A stretch of DNA of 38,146 nt from Bacteroidales bacterium UBA4345 (GTDB taxonomy: Bacteria; Bacteroidota; Bacteroidia; Bacteroidales; Paludibacteraceae), in assembly GCA_002396385.1 (NCBI GenBank), contig DGTD01000067.1, forward strand, positions 1 to 38,146, given 5' to 3'. Of this stretch, positions 27,140 through 35,226 are shown one piece after another. The notes under the pieces are model-generated. The model worked only from the letters and a program-made list of their open reading frames with translations. It did no database searches and was not told where the DNA came from. The translations under genes and the position numbers were made by a program. Within the stretch, counting starts at the first letter, position 1; every line of letters starts with the position of its first letter.

Positions 27140-27180
27140 ACGGGGTGTGCCGCAAAATTGCAGACACACCCCGTTTCCTA
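27140..27180 (+). terminator. Bidirectional terminator between manC and the FISUMP gene
   Basis: ACGGGGTGTG (27140-27149) pairs perfectly with CACACCCCGT (27165-27174). TTCCTATT follows on the plus strand and TTCTTATTATT on the minus strand. It sits 24 bases after the manC stop and about 75 bases after the convergent FISUMP stop, so it can end both transcripts. Confidence 0.8.
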
Positions 27181-27247
27181 TTGAGACAAAGTTCTTTTAC
27201 ATCAGACAAACGGAACTACATTTCAACAAGTTCCGCAAATTTCGCGC

Positions 27248-27949
27248 TTATTGTCCGACAACCGCACGGACGGCCAACCCCTGCTTGCGCGGTATGTTCT
27301 TCAAACTGTTTCCGTGGGTAAGCATACGGGCCGACATAGCCTGTAATCCGTTCTTCGCATATTGGGTCGAGCTCCAAAACTGCCCCTCATCTTTAATAAA
27401 GGCTTCTCCATTATGATAGCCAGAGAAGGGGAAAAAGATGGAATTACCATTCTTCTTAGAGATACCTTTTTTCATATCAATTCCCGTCCCATTGTAATTT
27501 TTCACATATTCCCATTCACATGCGTCAAACAATTCTTCCCATTCTTCTTTTGTCGGCATACGCCACTTACCACCCCAACTTTTGTTAGCAGCATCGTCAG
27601 CAAAATCCAGTTTCAGCAAATTATCGACCTCACCTTCGTGTTTGGCCGAACAATACTTGTTTACTTTAATTCTTGACTCCGCCTCCCCATTGCCCCAACG
27701 GTAATTGGACCAATCATAAACCTCTTTGGAAGTCGTTTCGCCCCATGCGAAATACAAACCGTTTTCTTCAGCCAAGCCAGCACCAATGTTACAGGTCGCC
27801 CACATGTTACCGCTAGGCAGGCCCAAATCGACATAGTCGTGTCCGCCATGTTGTCCACTAACAGTTGGTTTGGACGCCGTATTGCAAGCAGTGCCCATCA
27901 GTACAACAGCAAAACCAGCCATAAAGCTACTCAGATAATTCATACTCAT
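27248..27949 (-). CDS. FISUMP-domain lipoprotein (Fibrobacter major paralogous domain-like)
   Basis: The 233-residue protein starts with a hydrophobic signal ending in a cysteine (MGTACNTASKP, Cys22), so it is probably an outer-membrane or periplasmic lipoprotein, although the lipobox is weak. The rest matches the FISUMP-type domain common in Bacteroidetes: DYVDLGLPSGNMWATCNIGA, YFAWGETTSKEVYDW, WRMPTKEEWEELFDAC, FPFSGY and GQFWSSTQY, ending with GLAVRAVVGQ. The role of these proteins is not well established. They are often surface-located and multicopy, and the fold is related to C-lectin or DUF1566-type modules. M1 or M3 (27943) are possible starts. Confidence 0.85.
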   Translation of the reverse strand: MSMNYLSSFMAGFAVVLMGTACNTASKPTVSGQHGGHDYVDLGLPSGNMWATCNIGAGLAEENGLYFAWGETTSKEVYDWSNYRWGNGEAESRIKVNKYCSAKHEGEVDNLLKLDFADDAANKSWGGKWRMPTKEEWEELFDACEWEYVKNYNGTGIDMKKGISKKNGNSIFFPFSGYHNGEAFIKDEGQFWSSTQYAKNGLQAMSARMLTHGNSLKNIPRKQGLAVRAVVGQ

Positions 27950-27972
27950 TTATGTTATTGTTTAGTACAAGA

Positions 27973-27980
27973 CAAAGATA
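27973..27980 (-). promoter_or_regulatory. Probable -7 box for the FISUMP gene
   Basis: TATCTTTG on the minus strand is an exact TAnnTTTG match 24 bases before the ATG at 27949. The -33 position 19 bases upstream is a T-run rather than TTTG, so it is less certain than the other promoters. Confidence 0.5.
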
Positions 27981-28038
27981 GATCAGTATCGGCTTAAAAA
28001 AAAGAGCAGAAGTGCGTCAAAAATAAGCAGAAATAAAA

Positions 28039-28773
28039 CTAAAAGTCGAAAACTTCACGTAAGACGTCAACAGATTTCAGTTGACCGAAACCATGGATAT
28101 GTATCTGGTAATAACGGATAATCCGGTTCAATAGGTTACTCCGTTCATCACGCGAGAATAAGAACAGGTGCATGTTACGATAATTAATCCGCAACAACTT
28201 CCGTAAAAAATGTTGTTCCTCCGGATCAATCAAGTCGGCATTAGGTCTTGCATAACGCATATATTCGCTATTCAGCAAATCAAAGTATAGCATATCAGAT
28301 TGTTCTGGACCCAGATTGGGCGTAAACCCTAAAAACACGCTTAAGCGGACCAAAAACGAAATATGGAAATTACCTATTTTATCGGAAGGCGTCAAATCCA
28401 GCCACAAAATAGAATCACGAAGAAACAAATACAAGAATCGATCCTCTTCATTTGTGCGCAATGCGTGTGTCAAAAATTCGGCCAAGAACATTGCCATTGT
28501 ATTCTTCACCGGGTCGGCCAAGAGCGACATTAACGGTGTTGAGCAAGACACATCGCGCAGCACTTGCAAATCGCGCTTCGGTCTGTAATCGGCCATAATA
28601 GTCACGACAGACATGGGTTGCAAAAAAGCCAATTTCCGCCCGCCCTGACGGCTATGTGCGCCATAAACAGTATAGTTCACCCTACCGAACTTTTCGGTAT
28701 AGGCAGAAACAATAAAGTTCTCGTCCTTAAACTGTTTCTTCGACAGGATTATGGCAAGGGTTTCTTGTAACAT
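28039..28773 (-). CDS. recO: DNA repair protein RecO
   Basis: The product from ATG 28773 has 244 residues. The frame is open further up to 28890 but that part lies inside radA, and LQETLAIILSKKQFKDENFIV is the expected RecO start. It shows the N-terminal OB-fold (YTEKFGRVNYTVYGAHSRQGG, LQPMSVVTI), then the helical domain (FLAEFLTHALRTNEEDRFLYLFL). RecO works with RecR and RecF in loading RecA on single-stranded DNA gaps. The zinc cysteine cluster of some RecO proteins is absent. It begins 16 bases after the radA stop, so two recombination genes are likely cotranscribed. Confidence 0.9.
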   Translation of the reverse strand: MLQETLAIILSKKQFKDENFIVSAYTEKFGRVNYTVYGAHSRQGGRKLAFLQPMSVVTIMADYRPKRDLQVLRDVSCSTPLMSLLADPVKNTMAMFLAEFLTHALRTNEEDRFLYLFLRDSILWLDLTPSDKIGNFHISFLVRLSVFLGFTPNLGPEQSDMLYFDLLNSEYMRYARPNADLIDPEEQHFLRKLLRINYRNMHLFLFSRDERSNLLNRIIRYYQIHIHGFGQLKSVDVLREVFDF

Positions 28774-28789
28774 ATGGGAAGAGGGTACA

Positions 28790-30169
28790 TTAGCCGAACA
28801 ATTCTTTAAAGGCATCTTCCACCTTTTGTGCAGTAACCACCCTGATAGAATTGCCAACGCTACCCTGCACAGAACGAAATGCAGGAACAATTATACGCTT
28901 GAACCCTAATTTTTCCGCTTCGGCAATGCGTTGCTCTACTCTGGTTACAGGGCGCAGTTCACCAGTCAAGCCGACTTCACCGGCCAGACAAGTATTAGCA
29001 TCGACAGGTATATCCATATTAGAAGAGAGGATGGCAGAAATAACCGAAAGGTCCATAGCCGGATCGTTCACCTTCACACCACCTGCGATATTCAGGAAGA
29101 CGTCTTTTTGAGACAGTTTGAAACCGACACGCTTTTCAAGCACAGCCAGCAACATATTCAAGCGGCGATTATCGAATCCGGTACACGAACGCTGGGGAGT
29201 TCCATAAGCGGCCGTGCTGACTAAAGCCTGTACCTCAATAAGGAAAGGTCGTGCGCCCTCGACCGTAGCGCCAATAGCCGTGCCACTTAGGCCAAGGTGG
29301 TTTTCAGTCATCAACATTTCAGAAGGATTGGTCACCTCGCGCAAACCGTTCTGCATCATCTCGAAAATGCCTAATTCAGAGGTGCTACCAAAACGATTTT
29401 TAATAGAGCGCAAAATGCGGTAGAGGTAATGCTGGTCGCCCTCGAACTGTAGCACGGTATCTACAATATGTTCCAACACCTTCGGGCCCGCAATGTTTCC
29501 GTCCTTATTAATGTGTCCAATGAGCAGGACAGGCACACCGCTCTCCTTTGCATAACGGAGAATTTGAGCCGCACACTCACGCACTTGCGAGATACTGCCC
29601 GGCCCCGACTCCATATTTTCAGTAGAGATAGTTTGAATAGAGTCGACGATAACAATATCAGGCTGTACATTCTTAATATGGACAAAAATATCTTCCAGAA
29701 GAGTAGAGCTAACGATATAGCAATTCGGATTATCGACATTGCCCAGGCGTTCAGCCCGCAAGCGCAGCTGCTTTTCGCTTTCCTCACCACTGCAATACAG
29801 TGTACGCTTGTTTTTTATTCCAAGAACGACCTGCATAACCAGAGTAGATTTACCGATACCCGGCTCGCCACCAATAAGCGTCATTGAGCCAGGAACCAAC
29901 CCACCACCCAACAAGCGGTTTAGCTCTGCGGAGCCCATATCGATACGCGGTTCTTGCGAGAGTTCCACCTGACCAATTAGAACAGGTTTAGACTTCGATC
30001 GCCCATCGCCACCAACAGCAGAAGCCACCGCAGTCTGTGCAACAGGTTCTTTCTTCACCAATTGCTCAACATAGGTGTTCCACTCGTTGCAAACCGGGCA
30101 ACGACCGATCCATTTTGCAGATTCTGCGCCACAATTCTGGCACACATAGACCGACTTAATCTTGGCCAT
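28790..30169 (-). CDS. radA: DNA repair protein RadA
   Basis: The 459-residue protein has the N-terminal zinc finger C10-x2-C13 ... C24-x2-C27 (VCQNCGAES; RCPVCNEW). The ATPase core has Walker A GGEPGIGKST, VDSIQTI as Walker B, and the RadA-specific KNRFG motif (IKNRFGSTSELGIFEM). The C-terminal Lon-like domain is inactive as protease (GGVKVNDPAMDLS; CLAGEVGLTGELRPV). RadA/Sms drives branch migration in recombination. Length is standard. It is upstream of recO in the same operon. Confidence 0.97.
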   Translation of the reverse strand: MAKIKSVYVCQNCGAESAKWIGRCPVCNEWNTYVEQLVKKEPVAQTAVASAVGGDGRSKSKPVLIGQVELSQEPRIDMGSAELNRLLGGGLVPGSMTLIGGEPGIGKSTLVMQVVLGIKNKRTLYCSGEESEKQLRLRAERLGNVDNPNCYIVSSTLLEDIFVHIKNVQPDIVIVDSIQTISTENMESGPGSISQVRECAAQILRYAKESGVPVLLIGHINKDGNIAGPKVLEHIVDTVLQFEGDQHYLYRILRSIKNRFGSTSELGIFEMMQNGLREVTNPSEMLMTENHLGLSGTAIGATVEGARPFLIEVQALVSTAAYGTPQRSCTGFDNRRLNMLLAVLEKRVGFKLSQKDVFLNIAGGVKVNDPAMDLSVISAILSSNMDIPVDANTCLAGEVGLTGELRPVTRVEQRIAEAEKLGFKRIIVPAFRSVQGSVGNSIRVVTAQKVEDAFKELFG

Positions 30170-30189
30170 ATATATAAAGGTGAGTTTTA

Positions 30190-30236
30190 CGCATAAATAA
30201 TCGGGTGTCAGACATCAGAAACTAGTCTAACACCCG
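30190..30236 (-). terminator. Terminator after parC and the TonB-like gene
   Basis: CGGGTGTCAGAC (30202-30213) pairs with GTCTAACACCCG (30225-30236) with one mismatch in twelve. On the minus strand it is followed by ATTATTTAT. It lies about 40 bases after the minus-strand stop at 30277 and before radA. Confidence 0.7.
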
Positions 30237-30276
30237 GATATCAATAGTCTGGTATTTAGCGGGGGAAGAAGCCAGT

Positions 30277-30906
30277 TTACCACGGGTCACCCCATCCGCT
30301 TCCCCAATCGTCGCTGCTACCAGAATCGTCGCTACCACTGTCAGAACTGTCATCGCCACCGCTCCAACCATCGCCACCCGAATCCCATTCATACTTTGTA
30401 GGCAAATGGCTACGCGAGAATTTGACAGGGACCAACATGCCAACCTTCACACGGACGCCATTTAAGGCACCAGGTTTAAAGAGAGGCAGATTCTCCATCA
30501 ATTTCAAAGCCGCCTTATCGTACGCCTCGTTTACCGACTCCATAACAACAGGGTTCACAGCCTTACCGCAGCGGTCGACGGTGATATGCACCATTACGAC
30601 ACCTTTCGCACGGTAGACCTTTTCGGGCTGGTCATCAGTTGCGGCCACAGTGGAATCGACGACATCGGGATAATCTTTACCCAACTGGTCGTAAATATAG
30701 CGGAGGAATTCGATATCGCCACCGTTAGGGAACAGCGGAGTACGAAGGTCTCTAGGCCATTCGTTTGGCTCGTATATTTTCGACGGCTCGTTGTCCTCGC
30801 AATCAGGATATAAGTTGGCAAACTCGTTATGCCCGACAGCCCACACACTTGTGCAATGCAATAAGAGCAGGGAAATAGCAGCCAGATATTTAACAATTCT
30901 ATTCAT
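30277..30906 (-). CDS. Secreted TonB C-terminal domain protein with acidic Gly/Ser/Trp tail
   Basis: This 209-residue protein has a cleavable signal peptide (MNRIVKYLAAISLLLLHC..., cut likely after VWA). It then has a TonB-C-like domain (GVVMVHITVDRCGKAVNPVVMESVNEAYDKAALKLMENL, then FKPGALNGVRVKVGMLVPVKF). The last 35 residues are almost only Gly, Ser, Asp and Trp. Unlike true TonB it has no proline-rich spacer or uncleaved N-terminal anchor, so it probably does not transmit proton-motive force; similar free TonB-C proteins are common in Bacteroidetes. The start lies 12 bases after the parC stop, so it is likely cotranscribed with parC. Function unknown. Confidence 0.8.
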   Translation of the reverse strand: MNRIVKYLAAISLLLLHCTSVWAVGHNEFANLYPDCEDNEPSKIYEPNEWPRDLRTPLFPNGGDIEFLRYIYDQLGKDYPDVVDSTVAATDDQPEKVYRAKGVVMVHITVDRCGKAVNPVVMESVNEAYDKAALKLMENLPLFKPGALNGVRVKVGMLVPVKFSRSHLPTKYEWDSGGDGWSGGDDSSDSGSDDSGSSDDWGSGWGDPW

Positions 30907-30918
30907 ATAATATCATAT

Positions 30919-33600
30919 TTAGAATAAAGTTGGTTCTCTATCAATCGTCTCACCATCATTTTCAGAAGAGTCCTCCTCACCAGCATCATTTTCATCATCA
31001 CCATCCTCTTCTGGTTGACGAAAAGGTTCAAGTTCTACGACATCAGCGACCTCGCTTTGGTGCAACCTTTTTCCCTTAGCCTTTACCCCCTTAACAGAAA
31101 TAAACGATTCGGCATCGACTTCAAAAGGCTGTTTCCCCGCATCGGCACCTCCTAGTTTGACTTCGAGACGCGGATAATACGTATCGGTCAGCAAACGAAG
31201 TTCCGACTTCGGATTCTCACCAATGAAGTTGACCGGTTTGGCAGAAGGTTCAATAACGAAACGTTTTATATACGTAAAGCCTTCGTTGGCATCGAACAAG
31301 ACAGCCGTCCAAATCTTCTTCGGATTGTATTTCTCAATACGCAGCAAATTTTCATTGAAGTGGTTGTTCTCGTCGAAATTGGTCGTATAGTATTCACCGT
31401 TTTTAGAAACCACAAGAACGAGATCTTCGGAATGGAATTCACCCAGCAGGGTACCACGACCGTCGTAATTCAAGCGAAGCACATCGAAATCGAACCAGAC
31501 CTGACGTCCGCCCATTGTCGACCCCCCCTTGCGTTTCAGCACGATGCTGTGCAGTTCATTCTTAGTCAACAGGTTACCCATAGACTGGCGCCCCTTCACC
31601 AGCAAGTCTCCGAAGTCACGTTCGAAAGAAGTAACTTTCAAGCGAGGCCTAGGGCGGAGCACAACCCTGATAACCTCAGCCTCGGCATTCGGGTTGGCCG
31701 TAAAGTACACAACCCTAGAGTTGGCCGTGCCACGCGTCAAGTCGTATTCCTTATCACGAGTGACAGAAGGAACAGCAAAACGCTTCATATAATAAGGTCC
31801 GCCACGGCCATCATGGTACACCACGTTATAAACCGTCCGGGTATCCTTCTTTTTATAGACATTAAGGTAGAGGATGTCTTTGCCCACATAAAGTTTGTCG
31901 GCAACCTTCACCACCTTATACTTACCATTTTTAAAGAAGACGATAACATCGTCCATATCAGAACAATTACAAACGAACTCACCGTCTTTTTTCAGGTCAT
32001 ATCCAATAAAACCCTCTTCTTTGTTCACATACAGTTTTTCGTTTGCTTCCACCACTTTAGTGGCATTAATGGTATCGAAGTTCCTAATTTCCGTAAGACG
32101 CTCGCGCCCCTTACCGTACTTCGTCTGCAAGTATTGGAACCATGCGATGGTGTAGGAAACGATGTTATTGAGATTGTGCTCAATTTCAGCCATCTTGTCT
32201 TGCAAAGCGGCTAGTTTCTCCTCACTCTCAAAAGCATTGAATTTATGGATTCTCGCCATTTTGATTTCCTCCAAACGGAGCAAGTCTTCACGGGTCACCT
32301 CCCTCAAGAATGTAGGTTTGAAAGGATCGAGACGTTTATCGATGTGTTTCAACGCAGACTCAAGGTCTTTTGCGTTTTCGTATTCCTTATCCTTATAAAT
32401 ACGTTCCTCAATAAAGATTTTTTCCAACGAGCAGTTGAAAAAGGCTTCCCTGGTTTCGCCCAGCTGTATTTCTAGTTCCTGCCTGATGAGGTCCTTCGTA
32501 TGCTCAGTAGACTCTCGAAGCAGATCTTTCACCGTGCAGAAACGCGGTTTTTTGTCTTGGATGACACAACAAACAGGCGAAACCGATTTTTGGCACTTGG
32601 TGAACGCATACAGCGCATCGATTGTCTTATCGGAAGAAGTATTCGGAGCAAGTTGAATAACGATTGACACTTTGTCGGAGGTGTCATCGTCAACCTTACG
32701 TATATTAATTTTACCCTTTTCCTGAGCGCTGATGATTGAAGCAATAACCGACTTGGTTGTTTCACCATAAGGGATATCCTTCACTTCGAGGGTTTTATTA
32801 TCAATCTTTTCAATATGCGAACGTATAAGGACGCGTCCACCCCGGGCGCCATCGTTATAGCGTCCGACATCGATCATACCAGCAGTCGGGAAATCGGGAA
32901 AGAGTTGGAAATCCTCACCTTTCAAATAGGCGATAGAGGCCTCAAGCAGTTCGTTAAAGTTGTGTGGCAGGATAATGGAAGACAAAGTCACCGCAATACC
33001 CTCGGCACCCTGAGCCAGCAAAAGCGGGAACTTGACCGGCAGAGTAACGGGTTCGTCGTTTCGTCCGTCGTACGACTTTTTCCATTCCGTGATTTTCTTA
33101 TTAAAGGCGATATCGAGAGCGAATTTCGACAAACGGCACTCGATGTATCGTCCTGCAGCGGCATCGTCACCAGTATAAATGTTACCCCAGTTACCTTGAG
33201 TGTCAACCATCAGGTTTTTCTGCCCCAACAAGACCAAAGCGCCCGTAATAGAGGAATCGCCATGAGGGTGATACTGCATAGTAGCGCCCACCACGTTAGC
33301 GACCTTGTTCATACGTCCGTCTTCCATAGTGCGCATAGCGTGCAGGACGCGCCTTTGCACAGGTTTCAAACCGTCTTCAATGTGTGGCACCGCACGGTCG
33401 AGAATAACGTAAGAGGCATAGTCGAGAAACCACTGTTTGAACATGCCCGACAGTTGGTACTTCACACCATCGGCATTCAAGTCAGGGGTCTTATAGTCGG
33501 AATGTGTGACCGGAGCATCAGGATCGCCAGCATCAAAGCCGTCGTTTTCCTCATTTTCCTTCTCATTCTCGTATTTTTCGTCGTCATCAATCGGGAGCAT
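30919..33600 (-). CDS. parC: DNA topoisomerase IV subunit A (type IIA, GyrA/ParC family)
   Basis: I start at ATG 33600 (MLPIDDDEKYENEK). The frame is open to 33774, but the longer version would overlap the tRNA promoter and has unlike sequence. The 893-residue protein has an acidic 40-residue tail at the N-terminus, the breakage-reunion domain (LKPVQRRVLHAM, QYHPHGDSSITGALV near 109-123, AAAGRYIECRL with catalytic Tyr152), a coiled-coil arm, and a C-terminal beta-pinwheel. It ends with an acidic tail (DDENDAGEEDSSENDGE). The pinwheel lacks an obvious GyrA box, favouring ParC over GyrA. The position matching E. coli GyrA Asp87 is Gly120; the Ser83 counterpart is Ser116. No parE is in the window. 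Confidence 0.88.
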   Translation of the reverse strand: MLPIDDDEKYENEKENEENDGFDAGDPDAPVTHSDYKTPDLNADGVKYQLSGMFKQWFLDYASYVILDRAVPHIEDGLKPVQRRVLHAMRTMEDGRMNKVANVVGATMQYHPHGDSSITGALVLLGQKNLMVDTQGNWGNIYTGDDAAAGRYIECRLSKFALDIAFNKKITEWKKSYDGRNDEPVTLPVKFPLLLAQGAEGIAVTLSSIILPHNFNELLEASIAYLKGEDFQLFPDFPTAGMIDVGRYNDGARGGRVLIRSHIEKIDNKTLEVKDIPYGETTKSVIASIISAQEKGKINIRKVDDDTSDKVSIVIQLAPNTSSDKTIDALYAFTKCQKSVSPVCCVIQDKKPRFCTVKDLLRESTEHTKDLIRQELEIQLGETREAFFNCSLEKIFIEERIYKDKEYENAKDLESALKHIDKRLDPFKPTFLREVTREDLLRLEEIKMARIHKFNAFESEEKLAALQDKMAEIEHNLNNIVSYTIAWFQYLQTKYGKGRERLTEIRNFDTINATKVVEANEKLYVNKEEGFIGYDLKKDGEFVCNCSDMDDVIVFFKNGKYKVVKVADKLYVGKDILYLNVYKKKDTRTVYNVVYHDGRGGPYYMKRFAVPSVTRDKEYDLTRGTANSRVVYFTANPNAEAEVIRVVLRPRPRLKVTSFERDFGDLLVKGRQSMGNLLTKNELHSIVLKRKGGSTMGGRQVWFDFDVLRLNYDGRGTLLGEFHSEDLVLVVSKNGEYYTTNFDENNHFNENLLRIEKYNPKKIWTAVLFDANEGFTYIKRFVIEPSAKPVNFIGENPKSELRLLTDTYYPRLEVKLGGADAGKQPFEVDAESFISVKGVKAKGKRLHQSEVADVVELEPFRQPEEDGDDENDAGEEDSSENDGETIDREPTLF

Positions 33601-33634
33601 ACTTCGTCTGATATACCTTATTAAACATTTTTCG

Positions 33635-33666
33635 TAAAGGTAATCAAAAAAAAGGAAAACACGAAA
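33635..33666 (-). promoter_or_regulatory. Weak candidate promoter for parC
   Basis: On the minus strand TTTC (33666-33663), a 20-base spacer and TACCTTTA (33642-33635) are each one base off the consensus. It is the best match in the gap upstream of the proposed start. Confidence 0.35.
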
Positions 33667-33738
33667 CGCCAAATTCAAGTTACAGATTGAGGCCGCATGC
33701 AAATCAGAAAAGAAAAAGCGGCGTTTTAAGGCAACGTC

Positions 33739-33769
33739 TTTGCAGATTAGAAAAAAAATGCTAATTTTG
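33739..33769 (+). promoter_or_regulatory. Promoter for tRNA-Leu
   Basis: TTTG (33739-33742), exactly 19 bases, and TAATTTTG (33762-33769) match the Bacteroidetes consensus perfectly. The tRNA begins 25 bases later. Confidence 0.8.
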
Positions 33770-33793
33770 CGCAACCAATGATTTTAAGCACCT

Positions 33794-33875
33794 GCGGATG
33801 TGGCGAAATTGGTAGACGCGCTAGACTTAGGATCTAGTGCCGTGAGGCTTGTGGGTTCGAGTCCCGTCATCCGCA
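33794..33875 (+). tRNA. tRNA-Leu (anticodon TAG)
   Basis: The 82-base sequence folds as a tRNA. The acceptor stem is GCGGATG/CATCCGC with discriminator A at 33875. The D-arm is GGTAGACGCGC-like. The anticodon stem is CTAGA (33821-33825)/TCTAG (33833-33837) around loop CTTAGGA, with anticodon TAG at 33828-33830. A long variable arm (class II, as expected for leucine) and a T-arm with GGTTCGAGTCCC follow. CCA is not encoded, so it is added after transcription. The TAG anticodon reads CUN codons. It has its own promoter and is followed by a terminator at 33879. Confidence 0.95.
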
Positions 33876-33878
33876 CTA

Positions 33879-33915
33879 AAGGCTGTTACCATTGAAGGTA
33901 ACGGCCTTTTAATTT
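33879..33915 (+). terminator. Terminator after tRNA-Leu
   Basis: AAGGCTGTTACC (33879-33890) pairs with GGTAACGGCCTT (33897-33908) with one wobble and a short loop, followed by TTAATTT. It lies just before the menE start at 33922, so menE would be expressed by readthrough or from an unseen promoter. Confidence 0.75.
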
Positions 33916-33921
33916 ATAGCA

Positions 33922-34947
33922 ATGGAAACAAGCGCGACATTTACCTATAAAGGTCAGACCCATCCACTATCAGACCCCCGCACCTGGGCAGGCACTCCAA
34001 TAGAAAGTTTTATGCGAGCATGGACCGACGACAAGAGCTATGTTACCGGTCACACTTCAGGCTCAACAGGCCTGCCCAAAGAAATCGAGCTAGACAAGAA
34101 AGCGATGTCAGCATCGGCACGACTCACCAACCAGCATTTCGGTCTCAGCGAAGGCAAAACCATACTATTATGCCTGTCGACCGACTATATTGCCGGGAAG
34201 ATGGTGATAGTGAGAGCCCTAGAAGGCAATTTAAGGCTGGTTGTCACCGACACCAGTTCGTTGCCCGAATGGGAAGACCGGATCGACTTTGCCGCCTTAG
34301 TGCCAATGCAGGTAGAGAAACTCCTCCATCAAAATGCAGAAAGCAAAAAAAGGTTGTCGGAAATAGGGACCATCATTATAGGAGGCAGTCCGTTAAGCAA
34401 ACAGTTACAAAAAGAGTTGGTTGAGGCAGGCTGCCAATCGGCCTACACCACCTACGGGATGACAGAAACACTGTCGCACGTAGCCGTAGCAGGAATAGAC
34501 GGAAGCGGAGACTTAAACTACCAAGCCCTGAAAGGCATAACATTCACAACCGACAACAGGGGCTGCCTGGTCATAAAAGCCCCGCACATACAGGCAGAAC
34601 CATTAATAACAAACGACGTAGTAGAGTTGAAGAGCGACAGAGAGTTTGTATGGAAGGGCCGGTGGGACAATGTGGTCAACTCAGGAGGCGTCAAACTATT
34701 TCCCGAGGCCATAGAAAAGAAGATAGCGCATCTGATAGACAGGCGTTTCTACCTCACAGGAGAAGAAGACGAGCGGTTAGGGAGCCAGTTGGTATTAAAA
34801 ATAGAAGGAGATGAAATCGGAATCCAAGAATTAGAAAAACTCAGAGCACACATATCAGAGAGCGTGGGCAAATATGAGCAACCAAGGAAAATCATCTTCG
34901 TCCAGCACTTTCAAGAAACACGGACAGGGAAAGTAAAACGGACATAA
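33922..34947 (+). CDS. menE: o-Succinylbenzoate-CoA ligase (MenE), short form
   Basis: This 341-residue adenylating enzyme has the AMP-binding P-loop TSGSTGLPKEIELDKKAM near residue 46, LCLSTDYIAGKM, the motif TYGMTETLSH, the hinge region (WKGRWDNVVNSGGVKLFP) and the C-terminal catalytic Lys in TGKVKR. The length, shorter than typical 450-550-residue acyl-CoA synthetases, is normal for Bacteroidetes MenE. It activates o-succinylbenzoate in menaquinone synthesis. No other men genes are in the window downstream, so if this is an end of a men cluster it is a lone one. The AMP-binding family is certain; the MenE call rests on size and motif style. Confidence 0.8.
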   Translation: METSATFTYKGQTHPLSDPRTWAGTPIESFMRAWTDDKSYVTGHTSGSTGLPKEIELDKKAMSASARLTNQHFGLSEGKTILLCLSTDYIAGKMVIVRALEGNLRLVVTDTSSLPEWEDRIDFAALVPMQVEKLLHQNAESKKRLSEIGTIIIGGSPLSKQLQKELVEAGCQSAYTTYGMTETLSHVAVAGIDGSGDLNYQALKGITFTTDNRGCLVIKAPHIQAEPLITNDVVELKSDREFVWKGRWDNVVNSGGVKLFPEAIEKKIAHLIDRRFYLTGEEDERLGSQLVLKIEGDEIGIQELEKLRAHISESVGKYEQPRKIIFVQHFQETRTGKVKRT

Positions 34948-34988
34948 TTCAAAAAAAATGGCCAACAAAATAAAAATTGTTGAAAAGT

Positions 34989-35019
34989 TTCTATAATATA
35001 GGAAAAAATGTTTAATTTG
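34989..35019 (+). promoter_or_regulatory. Weak candidate promoter for the OmpA-PorP genes
   Basis: TTCT at 34989-34992 and TTAATTTG at 35012-35019 with a 19-base spacer partly match the consensus (the -7 box is one base off). If used, the leader before ATG 35227 would be about 200 bases and would include the inverted repeat CGGTTT (35119-35124) / AAACCG (35138-35143). Confidence 0.35.
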
Positions 35020-35226
35020 CATATTCAAAAAAAGTAGTGCATTGAGCTTAACCACTCGAAAATGGTTTCAACACAGCCAGAGGGTGTGAAAACAGTCTTG
35101 TCAATGGTCACAATCTGTCGGTTTGTAACGGTAGAAGAAACCGGATATTTGATTAACAGATGCTCAGACTACAATTATATAATGTACGCGAACGCATAAA
35201 AAAATTGAATAAAACGTTTTAGCATT

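Noticed and set aside
28774..28890. Upstream extension of the RecO frame
   Set aside because: It lies inside radA, and the RecO fold begins at the internal ATG 28773.
32815..33624. 269-codon plus-strand frame inside parC
   Set aside because: It is antisense to the conserved ParC core and has no recognisable features; it is a codon-bias shadow.
33601..33774. Upstream extension of the ParC frame
   Set aside because: It crosses the tRNA promoter at 33739-33769 and gives unlike, Phe/Lys-rich sequence.
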